Positions 25,408 to 33,947 of a DNA stretch of 64,000 bases are shown one piece after another (the first letter of the stretch is position 1; each line of letters begins with the position of its first letter). The notes below the pieces were generated by a model. It saw nothing but the letters and a program-made list of their open reading frames with translations, searched no databases and was not told where the DNA came from. Position numbers and translations under genes: made by a program. This stretch comes from Miltoncostaea sp050250915 (lineage in GTDB: Bacteria; Actinomycetota; Thermoleophilia; Miltoncostaeales; Miltoncostaeaceae), in contig JBFWNT010000002.1 in the NCBI GenBank assembly GCA_050250915.1, positions 185,029 through 249,028 on the forward strand, written 5' to 3'.

Positions 25408-27623
25408 CCCGACTCGCCCGCCGGTGCGGGCCGCGTGGCGCCGTGGCCGAGCGACGTCTCCCCGGGGGGATCGAGCTCGAGCGGCACCTCGCCCCGGACC
25501 TCCGGGGCGGGGTAGCTCGGCTCCACCCGCAGGATCCGCGCCGCCCACGTCGGCAGGTACCAGTTCCAGCGGCCCAGCACCGCGACGAACGCCGGCAGCA
25601 GCATGCTGCGCACCACCGTCGCGTCCAGCAGGATCCCGATCGCCAGCGCCGTCGCGAACACCTTGATGTCGGTGCCCGGGCTCGACGCCAGCGCGATGAA
25701 CGCCAGGAACAGGATGAGCGACCCGGCGGTCACCAGGCGCCCGGTGCGGGCGAGGCCCGCCACCACGGCGCGGTCGGTGTGGCCGTCGCGGTCGTACTCC
25801 TCACGCATCCGGCTGAGGATGAACACCTCGTAGTCCATCGAGAGCCCGTAGAGGAACGCGAACACCATCAACGGGATCCAGACGGTCAGCGCCCCGGTCG
25901 GCTCGATGCCGAAGATCGCGCCGGAGCCGTGGCCCTCCTGCCAGAAGAGGACCATGAAGCCCCACACGGCGCCGATCGAGATGATGTTGAACACCACCGC
26001 CTTCAGCGGCAGCAGCAGCGAGCGGAACACCCGCGCCAGCAGGACGTACGTGATCAGCGCGATCACGAGCACGACCCAGATGAAGTTGCCGTAGACGGCG
26101 TCGTTGAAGTCGGCCGTGCCCGGGGTGGCGCCGCCCACCAGCACCTGACCGGGCTGGTCGGCCAGCGCCGCGCGCACGGAGTCGACCGTGGACGGGCTGT
26201 CCTCGGCCTCCGGGAAGACGTTCACGACGCGCAGGTCGCCGTTGCCCCAGGCCGCGGCGGACGGGGCGACCGCCCCGCGGACGCCCTCGGCGCCCGCCGC
26301 CGCCTTCGCGACGGCGTCGGCGTTCCCGCCGATGACCGCAACCTCGAACGGGTTGAGGGCCCCGGCGCCGATGCCGGAGTCGTTCAGCTGGTCGAGCGCG
26401 ACGCGCGCGGCCCCGGCCGACGCGAGCGAGTTCGCCCGCGGGGTGCCGGTCGAGAAGTTGAGGACGGGGATGAACAGCAGCGCCAGGATCGCCAGCGCCG
26501 CCCCGCCCACCAGGTAGCGGTGCCTCACCACGAAGCGGCCCCACGGCACCCAGCCCTGGCCGGCGTTGCCGGTGCGCCGGCTGACGCCGATCCGGTCGAG
26601 CCGCGGCCCGACCGTCGCGAGCACCACCGGCAGCAGGGTGATGGCGATGAGCACGCTGATCAGCGGGATCAGCATGCCGCCGTAGCCGATGCTGCGCAGG
26701 AAGGGCACCGGCAGCACGATCATCGCCAGCAGGCCGATCGCCACGGCGATGCCGCTGAAGATGACCGCCTTGCCGGCGTGCTCCATCGTCTCGACGACCG
26801 CCTCGAAGCGGTCGCGGCCGGCGGCGATCTCCTCGCGCCAGCGCATCACGATGAGCAGCGAGTAGTCGATCGCGACGCCCAGCCCGATCAGCGAGATCAG
26901 GAACTGCACCACGACGGACACCTCGGTGGCCTCCGCCAGCGGCCACAGCACCAGGAACGTGGTGGGGATGGCGATCGCCGCCATCAGCAGCGGCACGAAG
27001 GCCATGAGCGAGCCGAACACGAACGCGAGCACGATCAGCGCGCCCAGCCCGCCGATCAGGGTCTCGACCAGGACGCTCGGGCCGGACGACTCCTCGCTGT
27101 CGCCGGTGGCCAGCGGGTCGTAGCCCGTCACCCGGACCTGGGCACCGTCGACCGTCAGGCCCTTCGCGGCCGCCTCGGCCTGGTCCATGGCCTGCTTGGC
27201 CGGCTCGAAGGCGACGTCGCTCGGCGGGTACCACATGACCGAGAACGCCGTGCGGCCGTCCTCGGAGACGAACGTGCGGTCGCCGGTGGTCGAGTAGTCG
27301 GCGTAGCGGACGTCGGGGATGCTGTTCGCCACCTTGGCGAACGCGGCGCCGACGTCCTCCTTGGCCCCGGGCGAGTCGATGGTGGTGCCCTCGGGGAGCT
27401 GCACGACCGCGGTGAGCGGCCCGTTGACACGGGGACCGCCCGTCCCGAGCTCGTTGTAGATGGCGTTGACGGCATCGGTGCTCTCCCTGCCCGGGAGCTC
27501 GAACTTGTCCGACAGGGCATCCACGGACTGCTGCACGGATCCGAATGCCACGACGGCGATGAGGATCCACAGGCCGACGACCCAGCGCCGGTGCCTCAGG
27601 ACCCATCTGGTGAACTGCCTCAA
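25404..27623 (-). CDS. MMPL-family RND transporter
   Basis: 739 residues with the duplicated MMPL layout: helix 1 (WVVGLWILIAVVAFG), large extracytoplasmic loop to ~170, helices 2-6, helix 7 near 370 after a cytoplasmic linker, a second loop, then helices 8-12. Acidic residues typical of proton relay sit in GVAIDYSLLIVMRWREE and GLSMDYEVFILSRMREE. TTG start with GAGGACG upstream. Actinobacterial relatives move lipids or drugs; the cargo here is unknown. Confidence 0.87.
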   Translation of the reverse strand: MRQFTRWVLRHRRWVVGLWILIAVVAFGSVQQSVDALSDKFELPGRESTDAVNAIYNELGTGGPRVNGPLTAVVQLPEGTTIDSPGAKEDVGAAFAKVANSIPDVRYADYSTTGDRTFVSEDGRTAFSVMWYPPSDVAFEPAKQAMDQAEAAAKGLTVDGAQVRVTGYDPLATGDSEESSGPSVLVETLIGGLGALIVLAFVFGSLMAFVPLLMAAIAIPTTFLVLWPLAEATEVSVVVQFLISLIGLGVAIDYSLLIVMRWREEIAAGRDRFEAVVETMEHAGKAVIFSGIAVAIGLLAMIVLPVPFLRSIGYGGMLIPLISVLIAITLLPVVLATVGPRLDRIGVSRRTGNAGQGWVPWGRFVVRHRYLVGGAALAILALLFIPVLNFSTGTPRANSLASAGAARVALDQLNDSGIGAGALNPFEVAVIGGNADAVAKAAAGAEGVRGAVAPSAAAWGNGDLRVVNVFPEAEDSPSTVDSVRAALADQPGQVLVGGATPGTADFNDAVYGNFIWVVLVIALITYVLLARVFRSLLLPLKAVVFNIISIGAVWGFMVLFWQEGHGSGAIFGIEPTGALTVWIPLMVFAFLYGLSMDYEVFILSRMREEYDRDGHTDRAVVAGLARTGRLVTAGSLILFLAFIALASSPGTDIKVFATALAIGILLDATVVRSMLLPAFVAVLGRWNWYLPTWAARILRVEPSYPAPEVRGEVPLELDPPGETSLGHGATRPAPAGESG

Positions 27624-27806
27624 CTTCGTCCTCTCTCCTCTGCGGTGCGTGCCCCCGAAGCGGGCAACGCTACTTCAGGTCCCCGACGGACCGATAGCCC
27701 CCAGCCGAGGCACCTCGGTCAACTCCCTGACAACTCGCGACTACGACTTGTGACGGGCGCGGAATTCATCGGTGTCCGTCCCGGCGTCTAGGGTGCGCCG
27801 CTGCGC

Positions 27807-29444
27807 ATGGCCCAGCAGACCTCCCAGAGGATCCGACTCCGCCGCTGGCAGAAGGCGGCCCTCGACGCCTTCCATTCCCGCCAGGGGCCCGACTTCCTGG
27901 CGGTCGCGACGCCCGGGGCGGGGAAGACCACCTTCGCCCTGGCGGCCGTCCGCCAGCACCTGGCGGAGCACCCCCGCCGGCGGGTGGTGGTGGTGGCGCC
28001 GACCCAGCACCTGAAGGGTCAGTGGGCCGACGCCGCCGAGGCGCTCGACCTGCACCTGGAGCCGTCGTGGACGGCCGCCGACGGCCGCCTGCCCGCCGAC
28101 GTCCACGGGATGGTCACCACCTACCAGCAGGTCGCGGGCAGTGCGGCCGACGTCGCCCGGATCGCCCGCGACGCCTTCGTCGTGCTCGACGAGGCCCACC
28201 ACTCGGGGGAGGAGAGGGCCTGGGGGGACGCGACCCGCCTGGCGTTCGCCGGCGCCGCCGTGCGGCTGTCGCTGTCCGGGACGCCCTTCCGCTCCGACAC
28301 CCGGGCGATCCCGTTCGTGCGGTACGACGACGACGGCCTGGCGCAGGCGGACGTGGAGTACGGCTACGCCGAGGCGATGCGCGACGGCGGCGTGGTGCGG
28401 CCCGTCCACTTCCCGCGCACCGACGGCGACATGGAGTGGGTGGCGAGCGACGGGACGATCGCCCGCGCCACCTTCCAGGACGCCCTGGACGCCGTCGCCG
28501 CCTCGCAGCGCCTGCGCACCGCCCTCTCGGTCGACGGCGAGTGGCTCCCGGCCGTGCTGGCGAAGGCCCACGCGACGCTGGGGCAGGTGAGGGCCGGCCA
28601 CCCCGACGCGGGCGGCGTGGTGATCGCCATGGACCAGGACCACGCCCGCGGGATCGCCGGGATCATGCGCCGCCGCCTGGGGATCACTCCCGTGGTCGCG
28701 GTGTCCGAGGACCCCGGCGCGTCGGGGCGGATCGCCGCGTTCGGGCAGGGCACGGAGCCCTGGATCGTGGCGGTGCGGATGCTCTCCGAGGGCGTCGACA
28801 TCCCCCGGCTGCGCGTCGGCGTGTTCGCCACCACCACCACGACGGAGCTCTTCTTCCGTCAGGCCGTGGGGCGCCTGGTGCGCTGGACGCGGGGGCTCGG
28901 GGCCCAGCCGAGCCACATGTTCATCCCCGACGACCCGCGTCTGCGCGGCCACGCCTTCGCGATCGCCGAGCAGCGCCGCCACAGCCTGCGGCGCCTGGAC
29001 GATGACGGCGAGCCGCTCCCCGAGGAGGAGCCCCGGGAGCTCGTGGAGCCCCCGGAGCCGGGCGACCAGATGAACCTGTTTGCCGCGATCTCCGCGGTCG
29101 CGACCGGGGAGGGCGACCCGGCGGGCGCCGCGTGGCAGCCCGCGCCGGTGGCGACCCTCGACGAGGGGGTGCTGCTGGACCTGGCCCCGGCGCCGCAGGT
29201 GCTGCCGCCCGCTCCCGACGATCCCGACGGCCGCCCCGTGGCCTCGCCCCGCGAGCGCCGCCGCGCGCTGCGCGACGCCAATGCGTCGCTGGTGCGGCTC
29301 ATCTCCCGCCTGACGGGGCTGTCGCACCAGCAGGTGAACGCCGAGCTCAACCGCCAGGTGGGGGTCGAGCGGGTGGGCGAGGCGACCCTGGAGCAGCTCG
29401 AGGCGCGCCGCCGCGAGGCCAGCAAGTGGCTGTCCGCGGCATGA
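27807..29444 (+). CDS. DEAD/DEAH-box (superfamily 2) helicase
   Basis: 545 residues. Motifs: Walker A VATPGAGKTTFALAAV, DEAH in VVLDEAHHSG, SLSGTPFRSD, VRMLSEGVDIPRLRVG and QAVGRLVRWTRG. After ~residue 400 comes an acidic Pro-rich linker, then a ~75-residue C-terminal domain (RLISRLTGLSHQQVNAELNR) that may bind nucleic acid. It resembles stand-alone restriction/repair-type helicases. It overlaps a DNA glycosylase gene by ATGA, which suggests a repair role. Confidence 0.85.
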   Translation: MAQQTSQRIRLRRWQKAALDAFHSRQGPDFLAVATPGAGKTTFALAAVRQHLAEHPRRRVVVVAPTQHLKGQWADAAEALDLHLEPSWTAADGRLPADVHGMVTTYQQVAGSAADVARIARDAFVVLDEAHHSGEERAWGDATRLAFAGAAVRLSLSGTPFRSDTRAIPFVRYDDDGLAQADVEYGYAEAMRDGGVVRPVHFPRTDGDMEWVASDGTIARATFQDALDAVAASQRLRTALSVDGEWLPAVLAKAHATLGQVRAGHPDAGGVVIAMDQDHARGIAGIMRRRLGITPVVAVSEDPGASGRIAAFGQGTEPWIVAVRMLSEGVDIPRLRVGVFATTTTTELFFRQAVGRLVRWTRGLGAQPSHMFIPDDPRLRGHAFAIAEQRRHSLRRLDDDGEPLPEEEPRELVEPPEPGDQMNLFAAISAVATGEGDPAGAAWQPAPVATLDEGVLLDLAPAPQVLPPAPDDPDGRPVASPRERRRALRDANASLVRLISRLTGLSHQQVNAELNRQVGVERVGEATLEQLEARRREASKWLSAA

Positions 29445-30346
29445 TCCCGGAGGTGACGCTCGACGACGAGGTGACCCCCGCCTGGCCGGTGCGCATGCCG
29501 CGCCTCGGGTGGGACCGGCTGGCCCGACGCCGCGACGGCCGGGTGGAGCGGCTGGTGCACATCGACGGCCATCCCGTGCTGCTGCGCGCGTGGCACGCGG
29601 GCCGCAACGTGCGCCTGCGCGCCGAGTCGCGCGACGCCCGCGCCGCCGAGGCCGGCATGGCGCGCGCCCGCTTCTGGACGGCGGTCGACGATGACCTGCG
29701 GCCGTTCGCCGACCGCTTCGGCGCCGACCCGGTCATCGGCCCGTCGCTGCGCGCGGCGCCCGACGTGCGCCCCGACCGCCGGCCCATGCCGTACGAGGCG
29801 CTGGTGTGGGCGGTGTGCGAGCAGCTCATCACCGGCGAGCAGGCGACCGCCATCCAGCGTCGCCTCATCGCCCGCCACGGCCGCCGTGACGCCGGCACCG
29901 GGATGCGCGACGCGCCCGGGCCGGCGGCGGTCGCGCGGCTGGCCCCCGCCGAGCTGCGCGCGTGCGACCTCTCGGCCGGCCGCTCGATGGCGCTCATCCG
30001 GGCGTCACGCGAGGTGGCCTCCGGCCGGGTCGACCTGCTCGACCCCGCCCGCCGCGCCGCCGGCCACGCCCGCCTGCGCGCGGTCCCCGGGATCGGGACG
30101 TGGACGATCGCGTGCCTGGCGCTGCACGGGCAGGGCGATCCCGACGCGCTGCCGTCCGGCGATCTGGCCTACCGCGTGCTGGTGGGGCAGGTGCGCAGCG
30201 GGCGCCCCCGCTCGGCGACCGCGACGGAGGCCGAGGTGGACGAGTTCTTCCTGCCCTACGCCGGCTGGCGGGCGCTGGCGGGCCAGCACATGCTGCGGAT
30301 GGGCGGCCTGGCGGTGCGCCGGGCGCTGCTGGCCTCGGCCGCCTGA
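29441..30346 (+). CDS. DNA-3-methyladenine glycosylase (AlkA-like, HhH-GPD)
   Basis: Base-excision glycosylase of 301 residues. The helix-hairpin-helix is LRAVPGIGTWTIACLALHG, followed by the catalytic Asp in LPSGDLAYRV. The N-terminal ~100 residues form an AlkA_N-like domain (GHPVLLRAWH). Upstream helix EALVWAVCEQLITGEQA is typical. ATG start overlaps the helicase stop. Removes alkylated purines by family knowledge. Confidence 0.85.
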   Translation: MIPEVTLDDEVTPAWPVRMPRLGWDRLARRRDGRVERLVHIDGHPVLLRAWHAGRNVRLRAESRDARAAEAGMARARFWTAVDDDLRPFADRFGADPVIGPSLRAAPDVRPDRRPMPYEALVWAVCEQLITGEQATAIQRRLIARHGRRDAGTGMRDAPGPAAVARLAPAELRACDLSAGRSMALIRASREVASGRVDLLDPARRAAGHARLRAVPGIGTWTIACLALHGQGDPDALPSGDLAYRVLVGQVRSGRPRSATATEAEVDEFFLPYAGWRALAGQHMLRMGGLAVRRALLASAA

Positions 30347-30362
30347 GGCGGCCGCAGCCTCA
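30344..30362. terminator. Hairpin between convergent glycosylase and propeller genes
   Basis: Arms TGAGGC and GCCTCA with a 7-nt loop; the first arm includes the glycosylase stop codon. It lies within 3 bp of the opposite gene's stop and could serve both strands. Confidence 0.35.
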
Positions 30363-30364
30363 CC

Positions 30365-32260
30365 TCAGCGCCCGGCCAGGTACTGACGGCCGGCCGTCAG
30401 CATCACGCGACGGCCCGCACGCACGTCGCGGACCAGGACCCGGCCGCTCATCACGCGCGTCAGGGTGCCGTCGCACCGCTCCACCGTGAGCCACCGCGTC
30501 CCGCGCACGGCCGCCACGCTGTTGGCGCCGTGGGTGCTGAAGCGCCCGCCGGAGTCGGAGCCCCACAGGCTGTTCTGCGGCGGGCGGCGGCGCTTCTTGC
30601 CGAACGACTCGGCCACCCGCCCGGCGGGCTTCGCGGCGCAGCCCGCCGGGCGGCGCACCAGGAGGTGGGTCATGCCGGTCCCGCGGTCCTGCCGGACGCC
30701 GAAGAGACCGTCCCAGAAGGTGCCCGTCTGCGCTCCGCCGCCGGGCAGGGCGCTGCTGAGGGTGAGGACGCCGTCGCGGGCGTCGATCGTGGTGCCCACG
30801 GGGAGGGAGCCCGCGTCGTCGAGGACGGCGAAGCTCGACGACCCCGGCAGCCGCACGCGGATCGTCCCCGAGACCACCCCGGCCGACACGGACCGCCCCA
30901 GGGCGGGCGGCGCGACGGTGGGGGGCGCCGGGGGGCCGCCCGGACCGGCGGGCGGCGGGGCGGCCGCCGGGGGCGCGGCGGTCGTGAACGTCGCGTCGGG
31001 GCCGGTGGTGGTCCCGGTCGCGTTGGTCGCCACCACGCGGAAGTGGTACGTCGTGCGGGGGGTCAGCCCGGACACCGGGACACCGACGGCGACGGGGGTC
31101 GCGCCGGCGCCGGCGGACGTCGCCGGGGTCTGCGCCCCGTAGACCGCCGTCGTGCCGTACTCGACCACGTAGGTGGTCGCCTGGGAGCGGGGGGAGGCGA
31201 CGGCGCCCAGGGTCGCGGCCTCGGGGGTCACGCCGGTCGCCGCCGTCCCCGACACGCCCGGCGGCATCGTGATCCGGCCGATGCGGCCCGGGTTGGCCTG
31301 CTCGGTGAACCACATGTTCCCGTCGGGCTCGGCGGCGATGCCCACGGGCTGGGCGTTGGCGGTGAGCCCGGTGGTGAACTCGGTGATGACCCCGGCCGTG
31401 GTGATGCGGCCGATGCGGCCGGGGTTGGCCTGCTCGGTGAACCAGAGGTTGCCGTCGGGGCCGGTGAGGATGTCGGTGGGCTGGGCGTTGGTGGTAAGCC
31501 CGGCCGTGAACTCGGTGATGACCCCGGCCGTGGTGATGCGGCCGATCCGGCCGGGGTTGCCGTACTCGGTGAACCACAGGTTGCCGTCGGGGCCCGCGGT
31601 GATGTCGGAGGGCTGCGAGTTGGTCGTGAGGCCGGCGGTGAACTCGGTGACGACCCCGGCGGGCGTGATGCGACCGATGCGGCCGGGGTTGGCGTTCTCC
31701 GTGAACCACAGGTTGCCGTCCGGGCCCGTGACGATGTCGGTGGGCTGGGCGTTGGTGGTCAGGCCCGCGGTGAACTCTGTGATGACGCCGGACGTGGTGA
31801 TGCGGCCGATCCGCCCGGGGTTCTTGGCCTCCGTGAACCACAGCGCCCCGTCGGGGCCCGCGGTGATCCCGGTCGGCTGGCCGTCGTTGGAGAGCCCGGC
31901 GGTGAACTCGGTGATCGTGCCCGCCGGCGTGATGCGGCCGATGCGACCCGGGTTGGCCTGCTCGGTGAACCAGAGGTTGCCGTCGGGGCCGGCGGCGATG
32001 CTCGTCGGGGCGGCGCCGGCGGTGAGGCCCGCCGTGAACTCCGTGACGGCGCCGCCGGGCGTGATCCTCCCGATCGCCCCGGAGCCACCGGATTCGGTGA
32101 ACCACAGGTTGCCGTCGGCACCCGCGGTGATCCCGGTCGGTTTCTGGCCGCTGGTGAGCCCGGCGCCGTACTCGGTGATGGTGGGCGCCGCGCCCGCGAC
32201 GGCCACCACCGTCAGGACCGCGGCCGAGGCGAGGGCGACCACATGACGGCGTCGAGACAT
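30365..32260 (-). CDS. Secreted seven-bladed beta-propeller (Vgb/NHL-like) with Fn3 and LAGR-type tail
   Basis: 631 residues. A signal peptide ends near residue 24 (VVAVAGAAP). Seven near-identical ~44-residue blades follow, each with GPDGNLWFTE and NPGRIGRIT, matching virginiamycin B lyase-type propellers. Then comes one fibronectin III-like domain (VSGLTPRTTYHFRVVATN), a Pro/Ala hinge, and a conserved C-terminal domain with LPVGTTIDARDG, NSLWGSDSGGRF and a final QYLAGR. Blades 2-7 repeat at the DNA level with a 132-bp period. Catalytic lyase activity is not implied; surface binding is equally possible. Confidence 0.85.
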   Translation of the reverse strand: MSRRRHVVALASAAVLTVVAVAGAAPTITEYGAGLTSGQKPTGITAGADGNLWFTESGGSGAIGRITPGGAVTEFTAGLTAGAAPTSIAAGPDGNLWFTEQANPGRIGRITPAGTITEFTAGLSNDGQPTGITAGPDGALWFTEAKNPGRIGRITTSGVITEFTAGLTTNAQPTDIVTGPDGNLWFTENANPGRIGRITPAGVVTEFTAGLTTNSQPSDITAGPDGNLWFTEYGNPGRIGRITTAGVITEFTAGLTTNAQPTDILTGPDGNLWFTEQANPGRIGRITTAGVITEFTTGLTANAQPVGIAAEPDGNMWFTEQANPGRIGRITMPPGVSGTAATGVTPEAATLGAVASPRSQATTYVVEYGTTAVYGAQTPATSAGAGATPVAVGVPVSGLTPRTTYHFRVVATNATGTTTGPDATFTTAAPPAAAPPPAGPGGPPAPPTVAPPALGRSVSAGVVSGTIRVRLPGSSSFAVLDDAGSLPVGTTIDARDGVLTLSSALPGGGAQTGTFWDGLFGVRQDRGTGMTHLLVRRPAGCAAKPAGRVAESFGKKRRRPPQNSLWGSDSGGRFSTHGANSVAAVRGTRWLTVERCDGTLTRVMSGRVLVRDVRAGRRVMLTAGRQYLAGR

Positions 32261-32318
32261 GTCCCCAGTTCGATCGACCGCCCGGCGGCGTCCTTGAGGT
32301 CCTGCGCCCCCGCGTGAC

Positions 32319-32324
32319 TATCCT
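32319..32324 (+). promoter_or_regulatory. -10 element of the macrodomain gene (leaderless)
   Basis: TATCCT lies 6 nt before the GTG start at 32331. Confidence 0.45.
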
Positions 32325-32330
32325 GGCGTC

Positions 32331-32831
32331 GTGGCCGCGACCGTCGAGTTCGTGATCGCCGACCTGCTGACGCAGGAGGTCGACGCGATCGTGAACCCGG
32401 CCAACGAGCACCTGGCCCACGGCGGCGGCGTCGCCGGTCTCATCGCCCGGGCGGCGGGGCCCGACCTGGAGGAGGACTCCCGCCGCATCGGCCACTGCCC
32501 CACGGGCGGCGCGGTGGTCACGCGGGCGGGCCGCCTGCCGCAGCGGGCGGTCATCCACGCCGTGGGGCCCGTGTGGCGGGGTGGGGACGCCGGCGAGGCC
32601 GGGCTGCTGGCCGCCGCCCATCGCGCCGTGGTGGCGCGCGCCGAGGAGGAGGACCTCGCCACCATCGCGCTGCCCGCCATATCGACGGGGATCTTCGGCT
32701 ATCCGCTGGACCGCGCGGCGCCCGTCGCGGTGGGGGCGGTCACCGGGGCGGTGGAGGCCTCGGCGGTCGTGACGCTCGTGCGGTTCTGCTTCCTGGACGA
32801 CGCGGCGCGGGCGGTCTACGCCGCGGCGTGA
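32331..32831 (+). CDS. Macrodomain protein (ADP-ribosyl/O-acetyl-ADP-ribose hydrolase type)
   Basis: Single macrodomain of 166 residues. VDAIVNPANEHLAHGGGVAG is the ADP-ribose-binding signature, with GHCPTGGAVVTRAG and LPAISTGIFGYP. By family it removes ADP-ribose or deacetylates O-acetyl-ADP-ribose. A GTG start 6 nt after TATCCT suggests a leaderless mRNA. Its end overlaps the convergent CrtC-like gene by 16 bp. No ADP-ribosyltransferase partner is nearby. Confidence 0.87.
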   Translation: MAATVEFVIADLLTQEVDAIVNPANEHLAHGGGVAGLIARAAGPDLEEDSRRIGHCPTGGAVVTRAGRLPQRAVIHAVGPVWRGGDAGEAGLLAAAHRAVVARAEEEDLATIALPAISTGIFGYPLDRAAPVAVGAVTGAVEASAVVTLVRFCFLDDAARAVYAAA

Positions 32832-33946
32832 GCCACCGCGGCCTCGGCGGCGGCAGCGGCCCGGGTGAGGCTGCCGGGCGCGGCGTCGCGCTCGCGGGTG
32901 AGCGGCGTGGACTCGTACTCGTAGAAGGCGGGGGCGTCCCGCCATCGCGCCACCACGCGGCCGTCGCGGCGCAGCGCGCCGGAGGTGCGCGCCTCCACCT
33001 CCACCAGCGCGCTCGACCCGTCCAGGGTGAACCGCAGCGGCGACGCCCGCCGCGCCGCGTACCGCACCGTGGCCCGCCACCCGCCGGACAGGCGGGCATG
33101 CAGGATCACGGCGCGCGGGTAGGGGTGGTCTCCCTCGGCCGACCAGTCGGAGCGGCGCACCCGCGCCCCGGCGGCGCGGCCCTCGGCGATGCGTCCCGAG
33201 GCGTCCGACAGCACCAGGGCTCCGTCGCGCATGGACGGGTCGGCGGGCCGCACGATCCCAGTCACCAGGCTGCGGCCGCCCGGCAGGTGCACCTGGCTCC
33301 AGTCCCACCCGCCGTGGGAGGCGTCGCCCAGGTCGAACGCCCCGTAGTTGTGGTCGCTGTAGCCGGGCGCGCCGCGCAGCCGGAACGTGCGGTCGCCGGC
33401 GCGGATCGTGCCGGTCACGCGGGCGGACGGGGCGGCGACGGTCCACGAGAGGTCACGGCCGCCGGGCAGCGCCAGCGGCCCCGCCGTGAACCCTGGCGCG
33501 GTGGCCGTGAGGTCGAGGTCGAGGCGCACCGGCCCGGGCGGGTCTCCTGCGAGCGCGATGCCGGCCGGCATGTCCACGTGCAGCCGGTACCGGCCCGGCC
33601 CGGTCGACCGGAACCGGTCGGGCCCCAGGCGGACGTCGGCGCGGTCCGTGGCGGGTTCCGCCGTGAGCAGCCGGGGCGCGCCGACCGTGGTGACCGTGCC
33701 GTCGGGCAGGTAGAGGAACACGACGGTCGCCGGCGGCCCGCCCGGGAACCGGGCGCCCAGGGCGGCGGCGACCGCCAGGTCCTGAGCCGGGTCGACGGCG
33801 CTCACGAACCACCACTCCGTGCGGTCGCCCGGGCCGGGGTGCCCGCCGTCGTCGGCGGGCGTCGCGGTGCGGATCTGGGGCGCCGCGGCGGCCGGCGCCG
33901 CCAGGAGGAGCAGGGAGATGAGGGCGCCGGCGGAGCGCCCCCGCAG
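32816..33946 (-). CDS. Secreted CrtC/AttH-like lipocalin-type protein
   Basis: 376 residues if started at CTG 33946. The frame then opens with LRGRSAGALISLLLLAAPAA, a signal peptide, and the family's DRTEWWFV motif; further on are GYSDHNYGAFDLGD and GGWDWSQVHLPGG, typical of the hydroxyneurosporene synthase/AttH fold. GTG 33805 is the first canonical start but would remove both the signal peptide and TEWWF. The CTG lies 1 bp after the stop of the upstream exporter gene, so translation may be coupled. The hydratase role is uncertain, as no carotenoid genes are present. Confidence 0.78.
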   Translation of the reverse strand: MRGRSAGALISLLLLAAPAAAAPQIRTATPADDGGHPGPGDRTEWWFVSAVDPAQDLAVAAALGARFPGGPPATVVFLYLPDGTVTTVGAPRLLTAEPATDRADVRLGPDRFRSTGPGRYRLHVDMPAGIALAGDPPGPVRLDLDLTATAPGFTAGPLALPGGRDLSWTVAAPSARVTGTIRAGDRTFRLRGAPGYSDHNYGAFDLGDASHGGWDWSQVHLPGGRSLVTGIVRPADPSMRDGALVLSDASGRIAEGRAAGARVRRSDWSAEGDHPYPRAVILHARLSGGWRATVRYAARRASPLRFTLDGSSALVEVEARTSGALRRDGRVVARWRDAPAFYEYESTPLTRERDAAPGSLTRAAAAAEAAVAHAAA

Positions 33947-33947
33947 C

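Noticed and set aside
24096..27791. 1231-residue plus-strand frame across the MFS and MMPL genes
   Set aside because: It is a second frame of the MFS gene and then antisense to MMPL; its RDE/RHH-rich composition is typical of shadow frames.
30360..33446. 1028-residue minus-strand frame over the propeller, macrodomain and CrtC-like genes
   Set aside because: Overlaps three recognisable genes in other frames and has no motif of its own; its repeats mirror the propeller repeats.
33816..33946. Treating the region upstream of GTG 33805 as intergenic
   Set aside because: The frame upstream encodes a signal peptide and the TEWWF family motif, so the gene was extended.
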